A stretch of 64,000 bases of DNA, from positions 1,054,001 through 1,118,000 of the forward strand of contig NZ_JALIQP010000002.1 in assembly GCF_023566055.1 (NCBI RefSeq), written 5' to 3'. Source of the stretch: Halosolutus amylolyticus (lineage in GTDB: Archaea; Halobacteriota; Halobacteria; Halobacteriales; Natrialbaceae). Shown one piece after another: positions 1 to 9,159 of this stretch (position 1 is its first letter; every line of letters begins with the position of its first letter). Made by a program: the position numbers and the translations under genes. The notes beneath the pieces are model-generated. The model was given only the letters and a program-made list of their open reading frames with translations, did no database searches and was not told the DNA's origin.

Positions 1-590
1 CCGACGTAGCCCTCGAAAAAGATGCGCGGCCGGTTCACGTACGCCGAGAAGTCGCCCTCGACCGTCGCATTGAGAGCGACCATATCACCCGTGTAGTCTC
101 GCGTTTTCCCCTTCGATTTGAGCGTCAGGGAGGGCTGGCCCGACGCGTCGACGACGTAGTCGTACGTCTCCACGATGTCCGCGTACTCGTCCGGCGAGAC
201 CGATCGTCCGGTGCGGAATTCGACGCCCCGGGAGGCGAGGCGATCCGCCCACTGTCGTTCGACCACGTCTCGCTCACAGATGTAGCCGGGGTCACAGCGC
301 AGGTTCGACGTCGCCAGCGGGGGCGCTTCTGGCGGGCGATCGGTGCCGGTATAGATCCGGAGCTGGAACCCGTCGACGTCGTTGACGAATCCGTTCTCGG
401 GCGTCTTTTCGAGTGGTACCAGCGTTGCATCGTTTATCGCCTCGCCACAATCGACCCGCTTCTCGTCGTACTCCTGGCGTTCGTAGACGGTCACGCTAGC
501 GATCGCTGGTAACTGGTTCAGGCCCGTCGCCGCGGCGAGCCCGGACACGGAGCCGCCGATAACTGCTGCTGTGGACTGACTCTCGTTCAT
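1..590 (-). CDS. Geranylgeranyl reductase-family FAD-dependent oxidoreductase (partial, N-terminal part)
   Basis: The gene starts at ATG 588-590 on the minus strand and runs off the left edge of the window, so only the first ~196 residues are visible. Residues 8-18 read AAVIGGSVSGL, an FAD-binding Rossmann glycine motif. A second cofactor region (YDYVVDASGQPS) lies near residue 155. The layout, with an acidic residue after strand 2 (VTVYERQ) and a CGEAIN segment, resembles archaeal digeranylgeranylglycerophospholipid reductase and related flavoproteins that saturate isoprenoid chains. The catalytic C-terminal half is not in the window, so the substrate cannot be judged. A second, complete family member lies at 45754-46839. 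Family assignment is fairly safe; specific function is not. Confidence 0.75.
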   Translation of the reverse strand, partial: MNESQSTAAVIGGSVSGLAAATGLNQLPAIASVTVYERQEYDEKRVDCGEAINDATLVPLEKTPENGFVNDVDGFQLRIYTGTDRPPEAPPLATSNLRCDPGYICERDVVERQWADRLASRGVEFRTGRSVSPDEYADIVETYDYVVDASGQPSLTLKSKGKTRDYTGDMVALNATVEGDFSAYVNRPRIFFEGYV

Positions 591-711
591 CGCTGTTTGC
601 GTCCTCGATCGAACCATCTCCGTGCAGAGTAATGAGAATGGTCGACAGCCTGTCGGGATCGATGCGCATCTACGCGGCCCCGGCCACCGGTCGTCCGGAG
701 TCAGGCAGCGG

Positions 712-1140
712 CTACCGGTCCCGGAGTCGCGTCCGATCGGACTCGTGGCCGTTCGAGGAATCGCGGTCCAGCCGTGGCGCCGACTCCTCCGTCTCGAGCA
801 ACAGGTCGAGTTGCCGTTCGAACTCGTCGTCGTCGATCTCGCCCGCGACGTACCGCTCCCGGAGTCGTGCTTCGGGGTCTCGATCGGCCGTCTCGGTTCC
901 CGTGTGAGGGGCCGCGATCGTCGACTCGGCTCGCTCGTCTCCGTCGTCGCGGACGAGCGACCACAGGCCGACGAGTGCCAGCAGGACGACCCCGAGAACG
1001 ACGAGAGTCACGACGAGCGAGACGACGGTCGCCACGACGCTCATGGCGAGGCCGACGATCGTCGCGATCGCGGACAGGACGAGGATCGCGAGCACGAGCA
1101 CGCCGACCCCCTTGAGGACGGTGGTCGTGAACCGGCTCAT
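712..1140 (-). CDS. Membrane protein with C-terminal SHOCT-like domain
   Basis: The 142-aa protein starts MSRFTTTVLKG; an in-frame ATG 36 nt upstream would add a poorly typical leader, so the internal start was chosen. Two hydrophobic segments (about residues 7-30 and 32-57) form a membrane hairpin. After a charged linker, the C-terminus carries RERYVAGEIDDDEFERQLDLL, which has the short amphipathic pattern of SHOCT domains (short C-terminal oligomerisation or targeting modules). Such TM-hairpin plus SHOCT proteins are frequent in haloarchaea and have no defined function. It is unlinked to its neighbours except for shared strand. Confidence 0.7.
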   Translation of the reverse strand: MSRFTTTVLKGVGVLVLAILVLSAIATIVGLAMSVVATVVSLVVTLVVLGVVLLALVGLWSLVRDDGDERAESTIAAPHTGTETADRDPEARLRERYVAGEIDDDEFERQLDLLLETEESAPRLDRDSSNGHESDRTRLRDR

Positions 1141-1212
1141 ACGCTGGTGTAGCACGGTCAGGTTCAAAAACCACACCCCAGGGAGGCGATCGGACCCGGC
1201 CCCGGATCGGGA

Positions 1213-1557
1213 TCAGGAGGTCCCGTCCGATCGGACCGGCGTGCCGTTCGAACGCTCGGAGCGGAACTCGGCGAGTCCGATGAGATAGACGTCGAGCAGG
1301 CAGACGACCAGGACGGCAAGCGGGAAGGCGACGTCGGTGTAGCTCACGGCATCGAACTGCAACGCCGAAATGACGAACGGAGCGCCCGGTTCGAGCGCAC
1401 TCGAGAGTGTCCGCGCACTGAGGAACGCGAGCGCAAGGACGTAGCTGCCGAACCAGGCACCCCCTCGCTTCCACTGGCCGAGATAACAGTGCCCGAGGCC
1501 GGCGACGAGTACCGTCAGCAGGTACGCCGGCCAGAGCGGACGGATCGAGTCACTCAT
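1213..1557 (-). CDS. Small multi-pass membrane protein, function unknown
   Basis: This 114-aa protein begins [18 protein letters not shown]; the ATG at 1555-1557 was preferred over one 27 nt upstream because the membrane region then starts close to the N-terminus. It has about three hydrophobic segments (residues 10-28, 35-55 and 75-98). The N-terminal pattern (proline, hydrophobic helix, [13 protein letters not shown]) recalls TM2/DUF7575-like haloarchaeal membrane domains, in which a GxGHxYLxxWxR turn links the first two helices. That similarity is from memory. No catalytic residues are visible. Confidence 0.65.
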   Translation of the reverse strand: MSDSIRPLWPAYLLTVLVAGLGHCYLGQWKRGGAWFGSYVLALAFLSARTLSSALEPGAPFVISALQFDAVSYTDVAFPLAVLVVCLLDVYLIGLAEFRSERSNGTPVRSDGTS

Positions 1558-1642
1558 CGACTCCACGTTCGTCGTCCAGCACAATCCCTGTTACTCTCGA
1601 GAGCGCCACCGGACGCTGTCGAACCGGGGTCGTCCCCACCCG

Positions 1643-1921
1643 CTACGGACGGTACCGCCGGATCCCGAACCGGCCGTAGCCACCGTACGCGAGCTCCAGC
1701 GAGCCGATCCACCAGTTCCAGCGCTCCGGCGGGCCCCCGTCCGGGGCGTCGGCCAGTTCGTCGACGACGACGTCGTTCGTGAGAGCGACGCCCACGTCCT
1801 CGCGGTACTGCCCGGAGTCCGCGAGGTCGACGGCCTGCCGAACGACGACGCGGGACTGGCCCATCGTCCCGCCGAACTCGTCGCGCAGACGAAGCTCCAG
1901 TCGCCCCGGATCGAGGGTCAT
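1643..1921 (-). CDS. Hypothetical protein (92 aa)
   Basis: A 92-aa acidic protein begins [18 protein letters not shown] and ends in an aromatic, glycine-rich tail ([19 protein letters not shown]). The start sits at an isolated ATG, and codon use (GC at third positions) matches the neighbours, supporting a real gene. I do not recognise a family. It has no signal peptide or membrane segment. It lies divergent to the S6e gene and may share an intergenic promoter region (1922-2149) with it. Confidence 0.6.
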   Translation of the reverse strand: MTLDPGRLELRLRDEFGGTMGQSRVVVRQAVDLADSGQYREDVGVALTNDVVVDELADAPDGGPPERWNWWIGSLELAYGGYGRFGIRRYRP

Positions 1922-2149
1922 ACCTCCAGGAAGGGGTCGTGCGGCCTAAATCCCACTGCCCGGCTCGTCGCCGGTCCGCCCGTGGCCGTCGGATGGAGCG
2001 ATCGAGTCGGATCCTGGACTATCGATCGGTCCGACGACACCGCGACGAGAGCGATCGACGGGCCCCGAACGCGGACCGACGGCCGCGTCGGGACCTGGCG
2101 TGGCCCGTGTTTCGATGTGTTTTTGGGTACCGACCGTTTTCTCCCGTGC

Positions 2150-2542
2150 ATGGCAAGTTTCACTGTCGTCGTCGGCGACCCCGATTCCGGGTCGTCCTAC
2201 CAACTCGAGGCGGAGGAACAGGACGCGAACCGGTTCATCGGCAAGTCGATCGGCGAGGAAGTCGACGGCGGAGCGGTCGGACTCGACGGCTACACGCTCG
2301 AGATCACGGGCGGCTCTGACGAGGCCGGCCGACCACTCACTCCCGAGGTCGCCGGAGCGAACCTGAAGGAAGTCATGATGAAAGAGCGCAAGACGGGCTA
2401 CCACCCCAACCGTGACGGCGAGCGCCGCCGGATCACGGTTCGCGGTCGCGAGATCTCCGACGCCGTCGCACAGATCAACGCCTCGATCGTCGATCGCGGG
2501 AGCACCGAGGTCGACGAGTTGCTGGGCGGCGACGACGAGTAA
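2150..2542 (+). CDS. rps6e: 30S ribosomal protein S6e
   Basis: The 130-aa product is the archaeal/eukaryotic S6e protein of the small ribosomal subunit. It starts [14 protein letters not shown] at ATG 2150; the open frame continues upstream but the family begins here. Family features are the N-terminal beta strand (FTVVVGDP), the KSIGEEVDG segment near residue 35, [13 protein letters not shown] and the basic [19 protein letters not shown] segment that contacts rRNA. Length fits archaeal S6e. The gene is followed 28 nt later by a small haloarchaeal protein on the same strand, probably co-transcribed. Confidence 0.95.
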   Translation: MASFTVVVGDPDSGSSYQLEAEEQDANRFIGKSIGEEVDGGAVGLDGYTLEITGGSDEAGRPLTPEVAGANLKEVMMKERKTGYHPNRDGERRRITVRGREISDAVAQINASIVDRGSTEVDELLGGDDE

Positions 2543-2570
2543 CGTCCAACCGGGTTCTCTTTCACCACAC

Positions 2571-3005
2571 ATGGCAGACCGCGTTTCGAGCGACCATCCG
2601 TCAGTGCGAACGATTCGAGCGACGTGTGCGGAGACGCCCTCCGGCCGCCGTCTGGAGATCCCGTCGGACGAGCGCGACGCGTTCCCGACCGACGAGGTCG
2701 TCCGCATCGTCCTCGACGGCGACGAACTGTTCGCTCGCGTCGAGCGGGCGCTCACGGGAGACGACCTGTCGATCCCCGGCGTCTACGAGACGCCGGACGG
2801 GGCACGCGATCCCGGCGGCGGTTCCGATCGGCTGTCGGCGTGGATCGACGACCACGACGTCACGGCGGGTGGCTCGATCCTCGTCGACATCGTCGAACCA
2901 GAGTTCCTCTACGGCCTCCGTGGACCGGGCGAGTCGGTCTACTACGACGCACGCGAACCGCCGAGCGATAGCCTGTCGTCGATCGCAAAGGACATCGAGG
3001 AGTAG
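2571..3005 (+). CDS. Haloarchaeal conserved protein (DUF7112-like)
   Basis: This 144-aa acidic protein starts MADRVSSDHPSVRTIRA, 28 nt after the S6e stop. The frame is open further upstream, overlapping S6e, but the first codon that avoids the overlap and follows a CACCACAC gap is ATG 2571. The sequence (VRIVLDGDELFARVERALTGDD, then GLRGPGESVYYD) matches what I remember of a haloarchaea-only family, DUF7112. No function is known. The S6e neighbourhood suggests a link to translation or growth control, but that is only context. Confidence 0.75.
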   Translation: MADRVSSDHPSVRTIRATCAETPSGRRLEIPSDERDAFPTDEVVRIVLDGDELFARVERALTGDDLSIPGVYETPDGARDPGGGSDRLSAWIDDHDVTAGGSILVDIVEPEFLYGLRGPGESVYYDAREPPSDSLSSIAKDIEE

Positions 3006-3130
3006 CGAGACGGCGATCGGGTCAGCCACGCTTGACACCCGTGAGCGCCGGCTGGTCTGCTCCGTCGATCCGCTGGAGACGGCGGGTGCTCGTCGGGATC
3101 GAACGCGACGAAACCCGTTCTTCGACCGGA

Positions 3131-3631
3131 TCAGAGCCGGGGCAAGAACGCGTACAGCAAGAGACCGAAGGCCAGGTGCTGGACCATCGTTCGCTCGACG
3201 GTCGTCCGGACGTTCGCCTCGTCCGCTATCGAGTACTCCTTGGTTCGCACTTTGGCGTGCATCGACAGGACGTCCTCTTCCTCGAGCCTGTGGAGGCTCG
3301 GGTAGACGGTTCCCGGACTGAGCTGGGCACCGAAGAGGTGGGTCAGGTCCGAGAGCAGCTCCTTGCCGTGGGTCTCCTCGTGCAGTGTGATCAGCATCAG
3401 GAGGATCTCGTCCAGGTTCTCCTTGATGATGGCCTCGTCGAACTGGACCTCGTCGGTCGGGAGCGCACTGTTGACCTGCTCCATCAGTTCGTCGAGTTCG
3501 CGTTCGACGTCTCTGGTCGTCTCCTCGGTCGTTCCGAGGGAAATATCGTACGATTCCGACTGTGTGTCCGCAGTCGCCGCCCTCGACAGTTCGTCGAGCA
3601 CGGACTCGGTATCGGATGTGTCCTCACGCAT
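3131..3631 (-). CDS. PadR-like winged-helix transcriptional regulator next to the archaellum cluster
   Basis: The 166-aa protein has an acidic, low-complexity N-terminus (residues 1-70), followed by a winged-helix domain: LDEILLMLITLHEETHGKEL, then LSPGTVYPSLHRLEEEDVL, the typical PadR recognition helix (GTxYPxLxxLExxG/D). A hydrophobic tail (LAFGLLLYAFLP) ends the protein and could be a membrane anchor or dimer helix. It lies downstream of the ArlE-domain gene, on the same strand as the archaellum operon, separated by a 342-nt AT-rich gap that probably holds its own promoter. A role in controlling motility genes is inferred from position only. Confidence 0.8.
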   Translation of the reverse strand: MREDTSDTESVLDELSRAATADTQSESYDISLGTTEETTRDVERELDELMEQVNSALPTDEVQFDEAIIKENLDEILLMLITLHEETHGKELLSDLTHLFGAQLSPGTVYPSLHRLEEEDVLSMHAKVRTKEYSIADEANVRTTVERTMVQHLAFGLLLYAFLPRL

Positions 3632-3973
3632 TGACGATCACCGGTTGGGGGGTTCGCGACTGACACCGCCTCACGCAGCCGTCGATCACGCACAGTCGAC
3701 GACCAGTTGCCACGCGGTCCCACTCACGACTACTGATTCACTGGAACTGATACATATTAAACGACAGGGAACCGACCGAAATACAGCGTAATAAATCAAC
3801 TATCGTTACTTACACAAAAATTGTCCTGTTCCGGCGTTACGTGAGAGCTGACAGTAAATAAATATTGGGGTTGAATAACGACACCATATGCCGGCATTAT
3901 ACGACTATATTCATTATTCTATCCACATCAAGTGTCCTTTGAAAAGTATTGTGGCCACGTGCCAGATATTTGG
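3632..3973. other. AT-rich intergenic region upstream of the PadR-like gene
   Basis: This 342-nt gap between the PadR-like gene and the ArlE-domain gene is strikingly AT-rich compared with the rest of the window. It contains stretches such as catattaaacg near 3753, gtaataaatcaac near 3788, agtaaataaatattgg near 3854 and tatattcattattcta near 3905. On the minus strand these could hold the promoter of the PadR-like gene and the transcript end of the archaellum genes. No open reading frame in it has haloarchaeal codon use. Confidence 0.5.
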
Positions 3974-4432
3974 TCAGTGCGGCGACGGCCCGTCCCGAAT
4001 GATGCTCACCATCTCGTCCGTCCCGTCCGATTCGTCTTCCTCGTCGATCTGTCGTTCGACTCGGCGTTCGGCCATCCTGGCGATCATGACGTGTTCCTCC
4101 AGGTCGTCGCCCCTGATCCGGGCGATGTACTCGAGGCTCTGTGCGTGTGCGCTAAAGAGCGTCCCGCTCAAGGACTCGAGCGGATAGTCGAGCGTCGTGG
4201 GTTCGTCGTACCGTTTGTTGTGGATCTCGCCGAGGGAGAGTCCGCGCAGGTACGAGGTCATCTGTTCGCGAACGAGCGGACTGATCCAGTCGAGGTCCTC
4301 GTAGTAGCGAAGACAGTTCAGCGCACCCGTCGTCCCGAACGTCTCGCCGAGAAAGCGAGCCCACTGGATCGTCGCGTCGGTTCGTCCGGCCGTCTGTTCG
4401 AGCGTGTCGAGATAGGGCTTCGTGTCTGGCAT
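3974..4432 (-). CDS. Archaellar protein with FlaD/FlaE (ArlE) domain
   Basis: The 152-aa product carries the ArlD/ArlE domain: LNCLRYYEDLDWISPLVREQ at residues ~39-58, then TSYLRGLSLGEI. The same signature occurs in the C-terminus of the ArlCE protein at 9622-10719 ([20 protein letters not shown]). ArlC/D/E proteins form the cytoplasmic collar that links chemotaxis adaptor CheF and the ArlHI motor. Here the domain stands alone, with an acidic tail (DEEDESDGTDE). It lies 121 nt beyond arlJ on the same strand, so it may be the last gene of the archaellum operon or have its own promoter. It is probably ArlD-like. Confidence 0.85.
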   Translation of the reverse strand: MPDTKPYLDTLEQTAGRTDATIQWARFLGETFGTTGALNCLRYYEDLDWISPLVREQMTSYLRGLSLGEIHNKRYDEPTTLDYPLESLSGTLFSAHAQSLEYIARIRGDDLEEHVMIARMAERRVERQIDEEDESDGTDEMVSIIRDGPSPH

Positions 4433-4553
4433 GAGTGGACGCCGGCTGGTCCGGTCTAGTACCTGTCACTGCTCCGGCCACCAAGAAGGCTCGCGTCATT
4501 ACGAACCGTGAGTCGTCTTCTCCGGGCCGCGGAACGACCCGAAGCCGGCGTCA

Positions 4554-6284
4554 CTAGACGCTGATGACGAAGTCGACGACGTACTGTGTGACCACGGCGA
4601 CGGTAGCCCCGAGCCAGGTCAGGAACACGAAGTGAACCAGGCTACTGATCATGTGCCCGCGATCGGTGAGCCGGATCATAATCGAGGAGAGCATCGCGTT
4701 GATGAGAATCGTGATGATCAGCAGGTACTCGATCGCCTGGAGGTTGTACTGTTCGGTGCTCAGGAACTGGCTTCCCATTCCCGCGTTGGCCTGATCGAAG
4801 TCCATCTCTGCCGTCACGGTCATCATGACGTCGACGATCTCGAGACCGATGAAGAACGCGAAGACCGAGGACGCCGTGATGCCGTAGAGGACACCGATCA
4901 GCGTCGTCGTCGCCTGCTGGCGTTTCTCGCGGACCTTGAGCACCTCGTTCTGGTTCTTGCTGATGACCTGCCCGAGCACTTTCGGATCGCCGCCCATCTG
5001 CCGGCCGACGACGTACATGTCGCCGAACTTCTGGATGAGGTACGATCCCGTCTCGGCGGCGAACAGGCGCCACGATCGGACGTTGTCGATCCGCATGTTG
5101 AGCCGTCTGTAGAGGAAGTCGACGTTCTCGGTCAGGGCCCCGAAGTCCTTCCGGCGCAGGCTCTCGAGAACGCTTCCCGTCGACGTCTGTTTGACGCTCT
5201 CGACGGAGCCGAGTGCGCGGATAAAACTCGGAAACTCGCTGTCGCGAACCTTGACCCGCTTCTCTTCCTGGCGCATCCGCCAGCCCGGGAGCAACAGCGG
5301 AGTGACCGGAATCGCAGCGAGGACCGGCAGCGGAACGCGATCGGGCGCGATCGGCAGGAAGCCGAGCAGGACGAGCAAGACGGCGACCCCGAGCACGAGG
5401 CTCGTCCCACAGCCGATCGCCAGCGCTCGCGGGATCCGCGAGAGCGGCCCGGGGCCCGCGGTCTCTTCGATGTACCAGAGCGGATCGTACGGCGAGACGA
5501 CGTGGATCGCGTAGACGAACCCCGCCTGGGCGATCGCGAACAGGACGATCGTCCCGCCGATCAACAGCGTCGGACTGGTCCCGATCAGGATCGGCAGGAC
5601 GATCGCGAACACGAGCACGAACGCCACCGACAGCATCATCGACATGTACAGTTCCTTCATCACGTCGAGTTTCGCCAGGTCGGACTCGTAACGGGTGACG
5701 AACTGCTGGATGATCGTGTCCTGTTCGTCCATCAGGAACTCGTCGATCTGCTGGCCGCCGCCGACGGTGTACGCGAGGCGCTCGAGGAAGTCCGACAGGA
5801 GCGGACTCGTCGACTGTCTGGCCCGCATTCGGCAGGCGTCGTCCAGGCTCTGGTTCCAGGTGTCGACCATCGCCACGAGGTGCCCCATCTCCTCGGCCAG
5901 CGCGTCGTACTCGTCTTCTTCCGCCAGCGTCCGAAAGATCTCGACCCGGTTGATGTTCGTCATCGAGAGCACCGTGATGTGGGTCAGAAAGAGGTGGAAT
6001 CGCTGGCGGACCTGCTTTCGCTTGCGATCCTGCGCGAGTTTCGGGTAGATGACGGCGATGACGATCGCCAGGAGCCCCAGCAGCACGGCCGGGCCGACGA
6101 CCATCAACGGGAGTCCCAGCGCGATCGGAATCGCGATCGCCGCGAAGAAGAACCCGATCGACGGGGCGATCACGAGCAAGAGATAGCGCCCGACGGGCAT
6201 CTCCATGTTCGCGTACGCCCTGGCGAGCGCTTTCAGTACCGATCGGGCGCTCGTGTCGGGCGCGGACTGGGACTGTGTCGACAT
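4554..6284 (-). CDS. arlJ: Archaellum motor membrane protein ArlJ (FlaJ)
   Basis: ArlJ is the polytopic membrane platform of the archaellum, homologous to type II secretion/type IV pilus F proteins and driven by the ATPase ArlI. The 576-aa length and about nine hydrophobic segments, grouped as two membrane blocks around large cytoplasmic regions (residues ~75-200 and ~330-470), match the family, as do two tandem T2SSF-like domains. The start at MSTQSQSAPDTSARS (ATG 6282-6284) lies 2 nt after the arlI stop, indicating translational coupling. A further upstream in-frame ATG would overlap arlI and is rejected. Confidence 0.95.
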   Translation of the reverse strand: MSTQSQSAPDTSARSVLKALARAYANMEMPVGRYLLLVIAPSIGFFFAAIAIPIALGLPLMVVGPAVLLGLLAIVIAVIYPKLAQDRKRKQVRQRFHLFLTHITVLSMTNINRVEIFRTLAEEDEYDALAEEMGHLVAMVDTWNQSLDDACRMRARQSTSPLLSDFLERLAYTVGGGQQIDEFLMDEQDTIIQQFVTRYESDLAKLDVMKELYMSMMLSVAFVLVFAIVLPILIGTSPTLLIGGTIVLFAIAQAGFVYAIHVVSPYDPLWYIEETAGPGPLSRIPRALAIGCGTSLVLGVAVLLVLLGFLPIAPDRVPLPVLAAIPVTPLLLPGWRMRQEEKRVKVRDSEFPSFIRALGSVESVKQTSTGSVLESLRRKDFGALTENVDFLYRRLNMRIDNVRSWRLFAAETGSYLIQKFGDMYVVGRQMGGDPKVLGQVISKNQNEVLKVREKRQQATTTLIGVLYGITASSVFAFFIGLEIVDVMMTVTAEMDFDQANAGMGSQFLSTEQYNLQAIEYLLIITILINAMLSSIMIRLTDRGHMISSLVHFVFLTWLGATVAVVTQYVVDFVISV

Positions 6285-6286
6285 GG

Positions 6287-7966
6287 TCAGGCGAACTGGT
6301 CGAGACCGCGGATCTGGATCGGGAGACCCTGCAGCCCGTCGCGCTGGAAGTCGGCGATCGCCCTGTTGACCTCGTGGTACCCCAGCACGTCGGCGTCGAT
6401 GAGCTGGCGGATGATCTCCGCCCGGCGATCGAGTTCGTCGTAGATCTCCCGGGTGTCCTGGTAGCCGAGCAGGGTCGCGATCTGCTCTTCGAGGACGTAG
6501 GAGTTGTTCCGGCCGGTGAAGACGACCTCGTCGTCTCGCGGGTCCCACTTGAACGCCTGCCGGGTGACGACGCCGCCCTCGTAGTCGGAGTAGCCCTCGA
6601 TCTCCTGGACCGAGGTCACCCGACGGAGGACGTCGTCACCCTGCTTGACCCGGTTCTGGAACAGCGCAACGTCGCAGTTGTCCATGAACGTCTCCGGAAC
6701 GTTGATCGGGTTCCCCGTAAAGCGCTGGATCATCGAGACGATGTCGCTGGCGTGGAACGTCAACATCACGGGGTGGCCCGTCTGGGCCGCCTGGAACGCC
6801 ATCTGTCCCTCTTCCCCGCGAACCTCGCCCACGATGATGTAGTCCGGGCGCGATCGGAGCGCCGCCGCGACCAGGTCGAACATGTCGACGTCGGCGCTCT
6901 CGTCGCCCGAGCCCTCGCGCGTCAGGAGTTGTTGCCAGGTGTCGTGCGGCGGCACGACCTCCGCGGTGTCCTCCGCGGTGTAGATCTTCGCGTCCCGCGG
7001 GATGAACGACAGCGCGGCGTTCAGCGTTGTCGTCTTCCCCGAGGCCGTCTCTCCGACGACGAACACCGTCTGCTCGTTCTCGAGACACAGCCAGAGGTAG
7101 GCCGCGAGTTCGGGGCTCAGGGTCCCCCACTTCGTGATCTGGAACACCGACAGCGGGATCTCCTCGCCCTGACGGATCGTCAGCGACGGCCCCTGCACGG
7201 AGACGTCGTCGGAGTAGATGATGTTGATACGCGAGCCGTCGGGTAACGTCGCGTCGATCACCGGGTCCGAGTCGCTCACCGGGTGGTTCATCCGCTCGCC
7301 CATGTTGCGCAGCCACTGTTCGAACTCCTCCGGCGTCCCGAAGTCGACCGTCGCCGCGATCATCCCGTAGGTGCCGTGATCGAGGTAACACTGCTTGGGA
7401 CCGATTACGTGGATGTCCTCGTTGGCCGTATCGGTCATCACGGGTTCCAGCGGTCCCAGCCCGACGATGTCCCGCTGCAGCTGGTAGCGGAGCCGATCGA
7501 ACTGGTCCCGGGACAGCGAAATTCTGGACGTGCCGAACGACTTCAGGCGACCGATCGACTGCCCCGTAATGCCAGAGGTGACCTCGACGACCTCGTCCAG
7601 CAGTTCGTCGAGGTGCTCCTCGAACTCCTCGCTGTTGCCGGGCGCGGGCCGGGTGACGCTCTTGTCCAGGATGCGCTGGCGGATCCTGTTGTACAGTTGT
7701 TTGTCCTGATCTTCGAGCGTCGGTTCGACGCAGTAGTAGGTGGTGCTGATCCCGAGATCACCGTGCACGTGACAGAAGATGGGCGATTCGGCCTCGTAGA
7801 TGACGTTCGGCCGATCGGATTCCCACTCGCTCGAGGGTTCGTCGATGAGCTTCGGGTACTCGTTGTGCTCCTCGTAGAACCACTCGAGGTGTTCGTCGAG
7901 GTGTGGGTGCTCGTCCGCCAGTGCCGCGAGATCGTTCTCGAGGGAGGAAGTGCCGAAGTCAGACAT
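6287..7966 (-). CDS. arlI: Archaellum assembly/rotation ATPase ArlI (FlaI)
   Basis: ArlI is the hexameric ATPase that powers filament assembly and rotation. The 559-aa protein has an acidic N-terminal region (1-100), an N-terminal domain, and a GspE/VirB11-type ATPase core. Walker A GETASGKTT lies at residues 305-313, a Walker B region RPDYIIVGEVRGEE near 373-386, and a His box TGHPVMLTFHA near 397-407. The ATG follows directly on the arlH stop codon with no gap. The protein is longer than crenarchaeal FlaI because of the acidic N-terminal part, usual for haloarchaea. Confidence 0.96.
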   Translation of the reverse strand: MSDFGTSSLENDLAALADEHPHLDEHLEWFYEEHNEYPKLIDEPSSEWESDRPNVIYEAESPIFCHVHGDLGISTTYYCVEPTLEDQDKQLYNRIRQRILDKSVTRPAPGNSEEFEEHLDELLDEVVEVTSGITGQSIGRLKSFGTSRISLSRDQFDRLRYQLQRDIVGLGPLEPVMTDTANEDIHVIGPKQCYLDHGTYGMIAATVDFGTPEEFEQWLRNMGERMNHPVSDSDPVIDATLPDGSRINIIYSDDVSVQGPSLTIRQGEEIPLSVFQITKWGTLSPELAAYLWLCLENEQTVFVVGETASGKTTTLNAALSFIPRDAKIYTAEDTAEVVPPHDTWQQLLTREGSGDESADVDMFDLVAAALRSRPDYIIVGEVRGEEGQMAFQAAQTGHPVMLTFHASDIVSMIQRFTGNPINVPETFMDNCDVALFQNRVKQGDDVLRRVTSVQEIEGYSDYEGGVVTRQAFKWDPRDDEVVFTGRNNSYVLEEQIATLLGYQDTREIYDELDRRAEIIRQLIDADVLGYHEVNRAIADFQRDGLQGLPIQIRGLDQFA

Positions 7967-8692
7967 TCAGGCCACCGTCCTGCTCACGATCGAGACGCCG
8001 CGTCCCTGCTGGACGCTGAACCCGATCGAGTCGTCGACCGGGGTCTTCATGTTCTGGAAGCGCCGCACGAGGATGTTCCGCCTGATTTCCTGGCCGACCT
8101 GGCTCGTTTCGAGCTGGAAGTAGACGTCGGCGACGTTGCGAAGCGGGCGCAACGCGTCGTCGCGGACGCTCGTTGGGTCGACCGTCAGGACGACCGTCTT
8201 GTCCTGCATCGTTACCTGCCGCAGGAAGGTGACGAGCCGCTGGATGACGTGATCCCCGTCCTCGTCGGAGACGGCCTCGTAGTTGGGGTCGTTCCGCAGG
8301 AGTGCAGAGAGCGTGTCGACGAAGACCGCGTCCGCGTTCCAGAGGGTCTCGGCCCCCGCAAAGCGTGCCAGCAGCTGGCGTTTGGCCCCCTCGTTGTGCG
8401 TGTCGACGTCCGCGTGCAGGAACAGCAGCTGTTCCCCCAGGAGCAGGTCGACCACGTCGTAGGACAGCGAGTGCATCTGCTGGACGAACTCCCACGACTC
8501 CAGTTCCGTGGAGATGTAGGCGACGTACGCGTCCTCGGTGGCCATCCCGTAGGAGAACCGCTGGCTGAGGGCGCTCTTGCCCGCGCCGTCCTCGCCCTCG
8601 ATGAGGACGATACTCCCCTCGGGAAGGCCGCCGCCGATAGCGTTGTTCACGCGATCCCGTCCGCTCAGTCCGATTGATAGGTACTCCGTCAT
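7967..8692 (-). CDS. arlH: Archaellum ATP-binding protein ArlH (FlaH)
   Basis: ArlH is a RecA/KaiC-like protein that binds ATP and forms a ring under ArlI in the motor. The 241-aa product starts MTEYLSIGLSGRDRVNNA. It carries Walker A GEDGAGKSA (residues 33-41) and a Walker B-like hydrophobic strand AVFVDTLSAL near 125-134. The start codon overlaps the stop of arlG by four bases (ATGA), which fixes the start against an upstream ATG. The final codon abuts arlI. Confidence 0.95.
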   Translation of the reverse strand: MTEYLSIGLSGRDRVNNAIGGGLPEGSIVLIEGEDGAGKSALSQRFSYGMATEDAYVAYISTELESWEFVQQMHSLSYDVVDLLLGEQLLFLHADVDTHNEGAKRQLLARFAGAETLWNADAVFVDTLSALLRNDPNYEAVSDEDGDHVIQRLVTFLRQVTMQDKTVVLTVDPTSVRDDALRPLRNVADVYFQLETSQVGQEIRRNILVRRFQNMKTPVDDSIGFSVQQGRGVSIVSRTVA

Positions 8693-9156
8693 GGGACGTA
8701 GAATTCGAACACCTCCCTGTCGCCGTTCGCGTCGATGACGATCCGGTGTGCGCCGATTTCCAGCGCTCGATCGATCTCGAGTTCGGCGACCACGCCGCGT
8801 CGCCACGGGTCGTTGCCGCCGCCGACCGGGACCGTCGTCGTCAGTACGTCGGTCGCGACGTACTCGCCGTCGAGCAGGATATCGAGGTCGGATCCGTCAC
8901 CGGCAAGTGTCTTCTGGCCGGTGTTTTTCACCAGGAGCGTGACGTTCTCGTCGCCGCTCGCGTTGTACACCGCGTCGCTCCCCGGATCGCTGATGATCTC
9001 GACGTCGGTGTCGATCTTGTCGGCGACGTCACCGCTGTAGGCGTCGATCGAGTTGCTGATGTCGTTGACGTTCGTCACCAGCACGCCCGCGACGCTGGCG
9101 GCCACGAGCATCGCCGCGATGAACAGGATCAGACTCGAGATGGATTCACTCGCCAC
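8689..9156 (-). CDS. arlG: Archaellum stator protein ArlG (FlaG)
   Basis: ArlG and ArlF form the stator that anchors the rotating archaellum to the S-layer. The 155-aa protein has one N-terminal membrane helix (SLILFIAAMLVAASVAGVLV, residues 8-27), followed by a beta-rich extracytoplasmic domain with LLVKNTGQKTL and a C-terminal REVFEFYVP. It lies between arlF and arlH, 3 nt after the arlF stop and overlapping the arlH start by ATGA. Confidence 0.93.
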   Translation of the reverse strand: MASESISSLILFIAAMLVAASVAGVLVTNVNDISNSIDAYSGDVADKIDTDVEIISDPGSDAVYNASGDENVTLLVKNTGQKTLAGDGSDLDILLDGEYVATDVLTTTVPVGGGNDPWRRGVVAELEIDRALEIGAHRIVIDANGDREVFEFYVP

Positions 9157-9159
9157 GCG

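Noticed and set aside
3888-4187. Plus-strand frame over the AT-rich gap and ArlE-domain gene
   Set aside because: It is a shadow of the minus-strand ArlE-domain gene and its composition (many Ser/Arg) is not that of a haloarchaeal protein.
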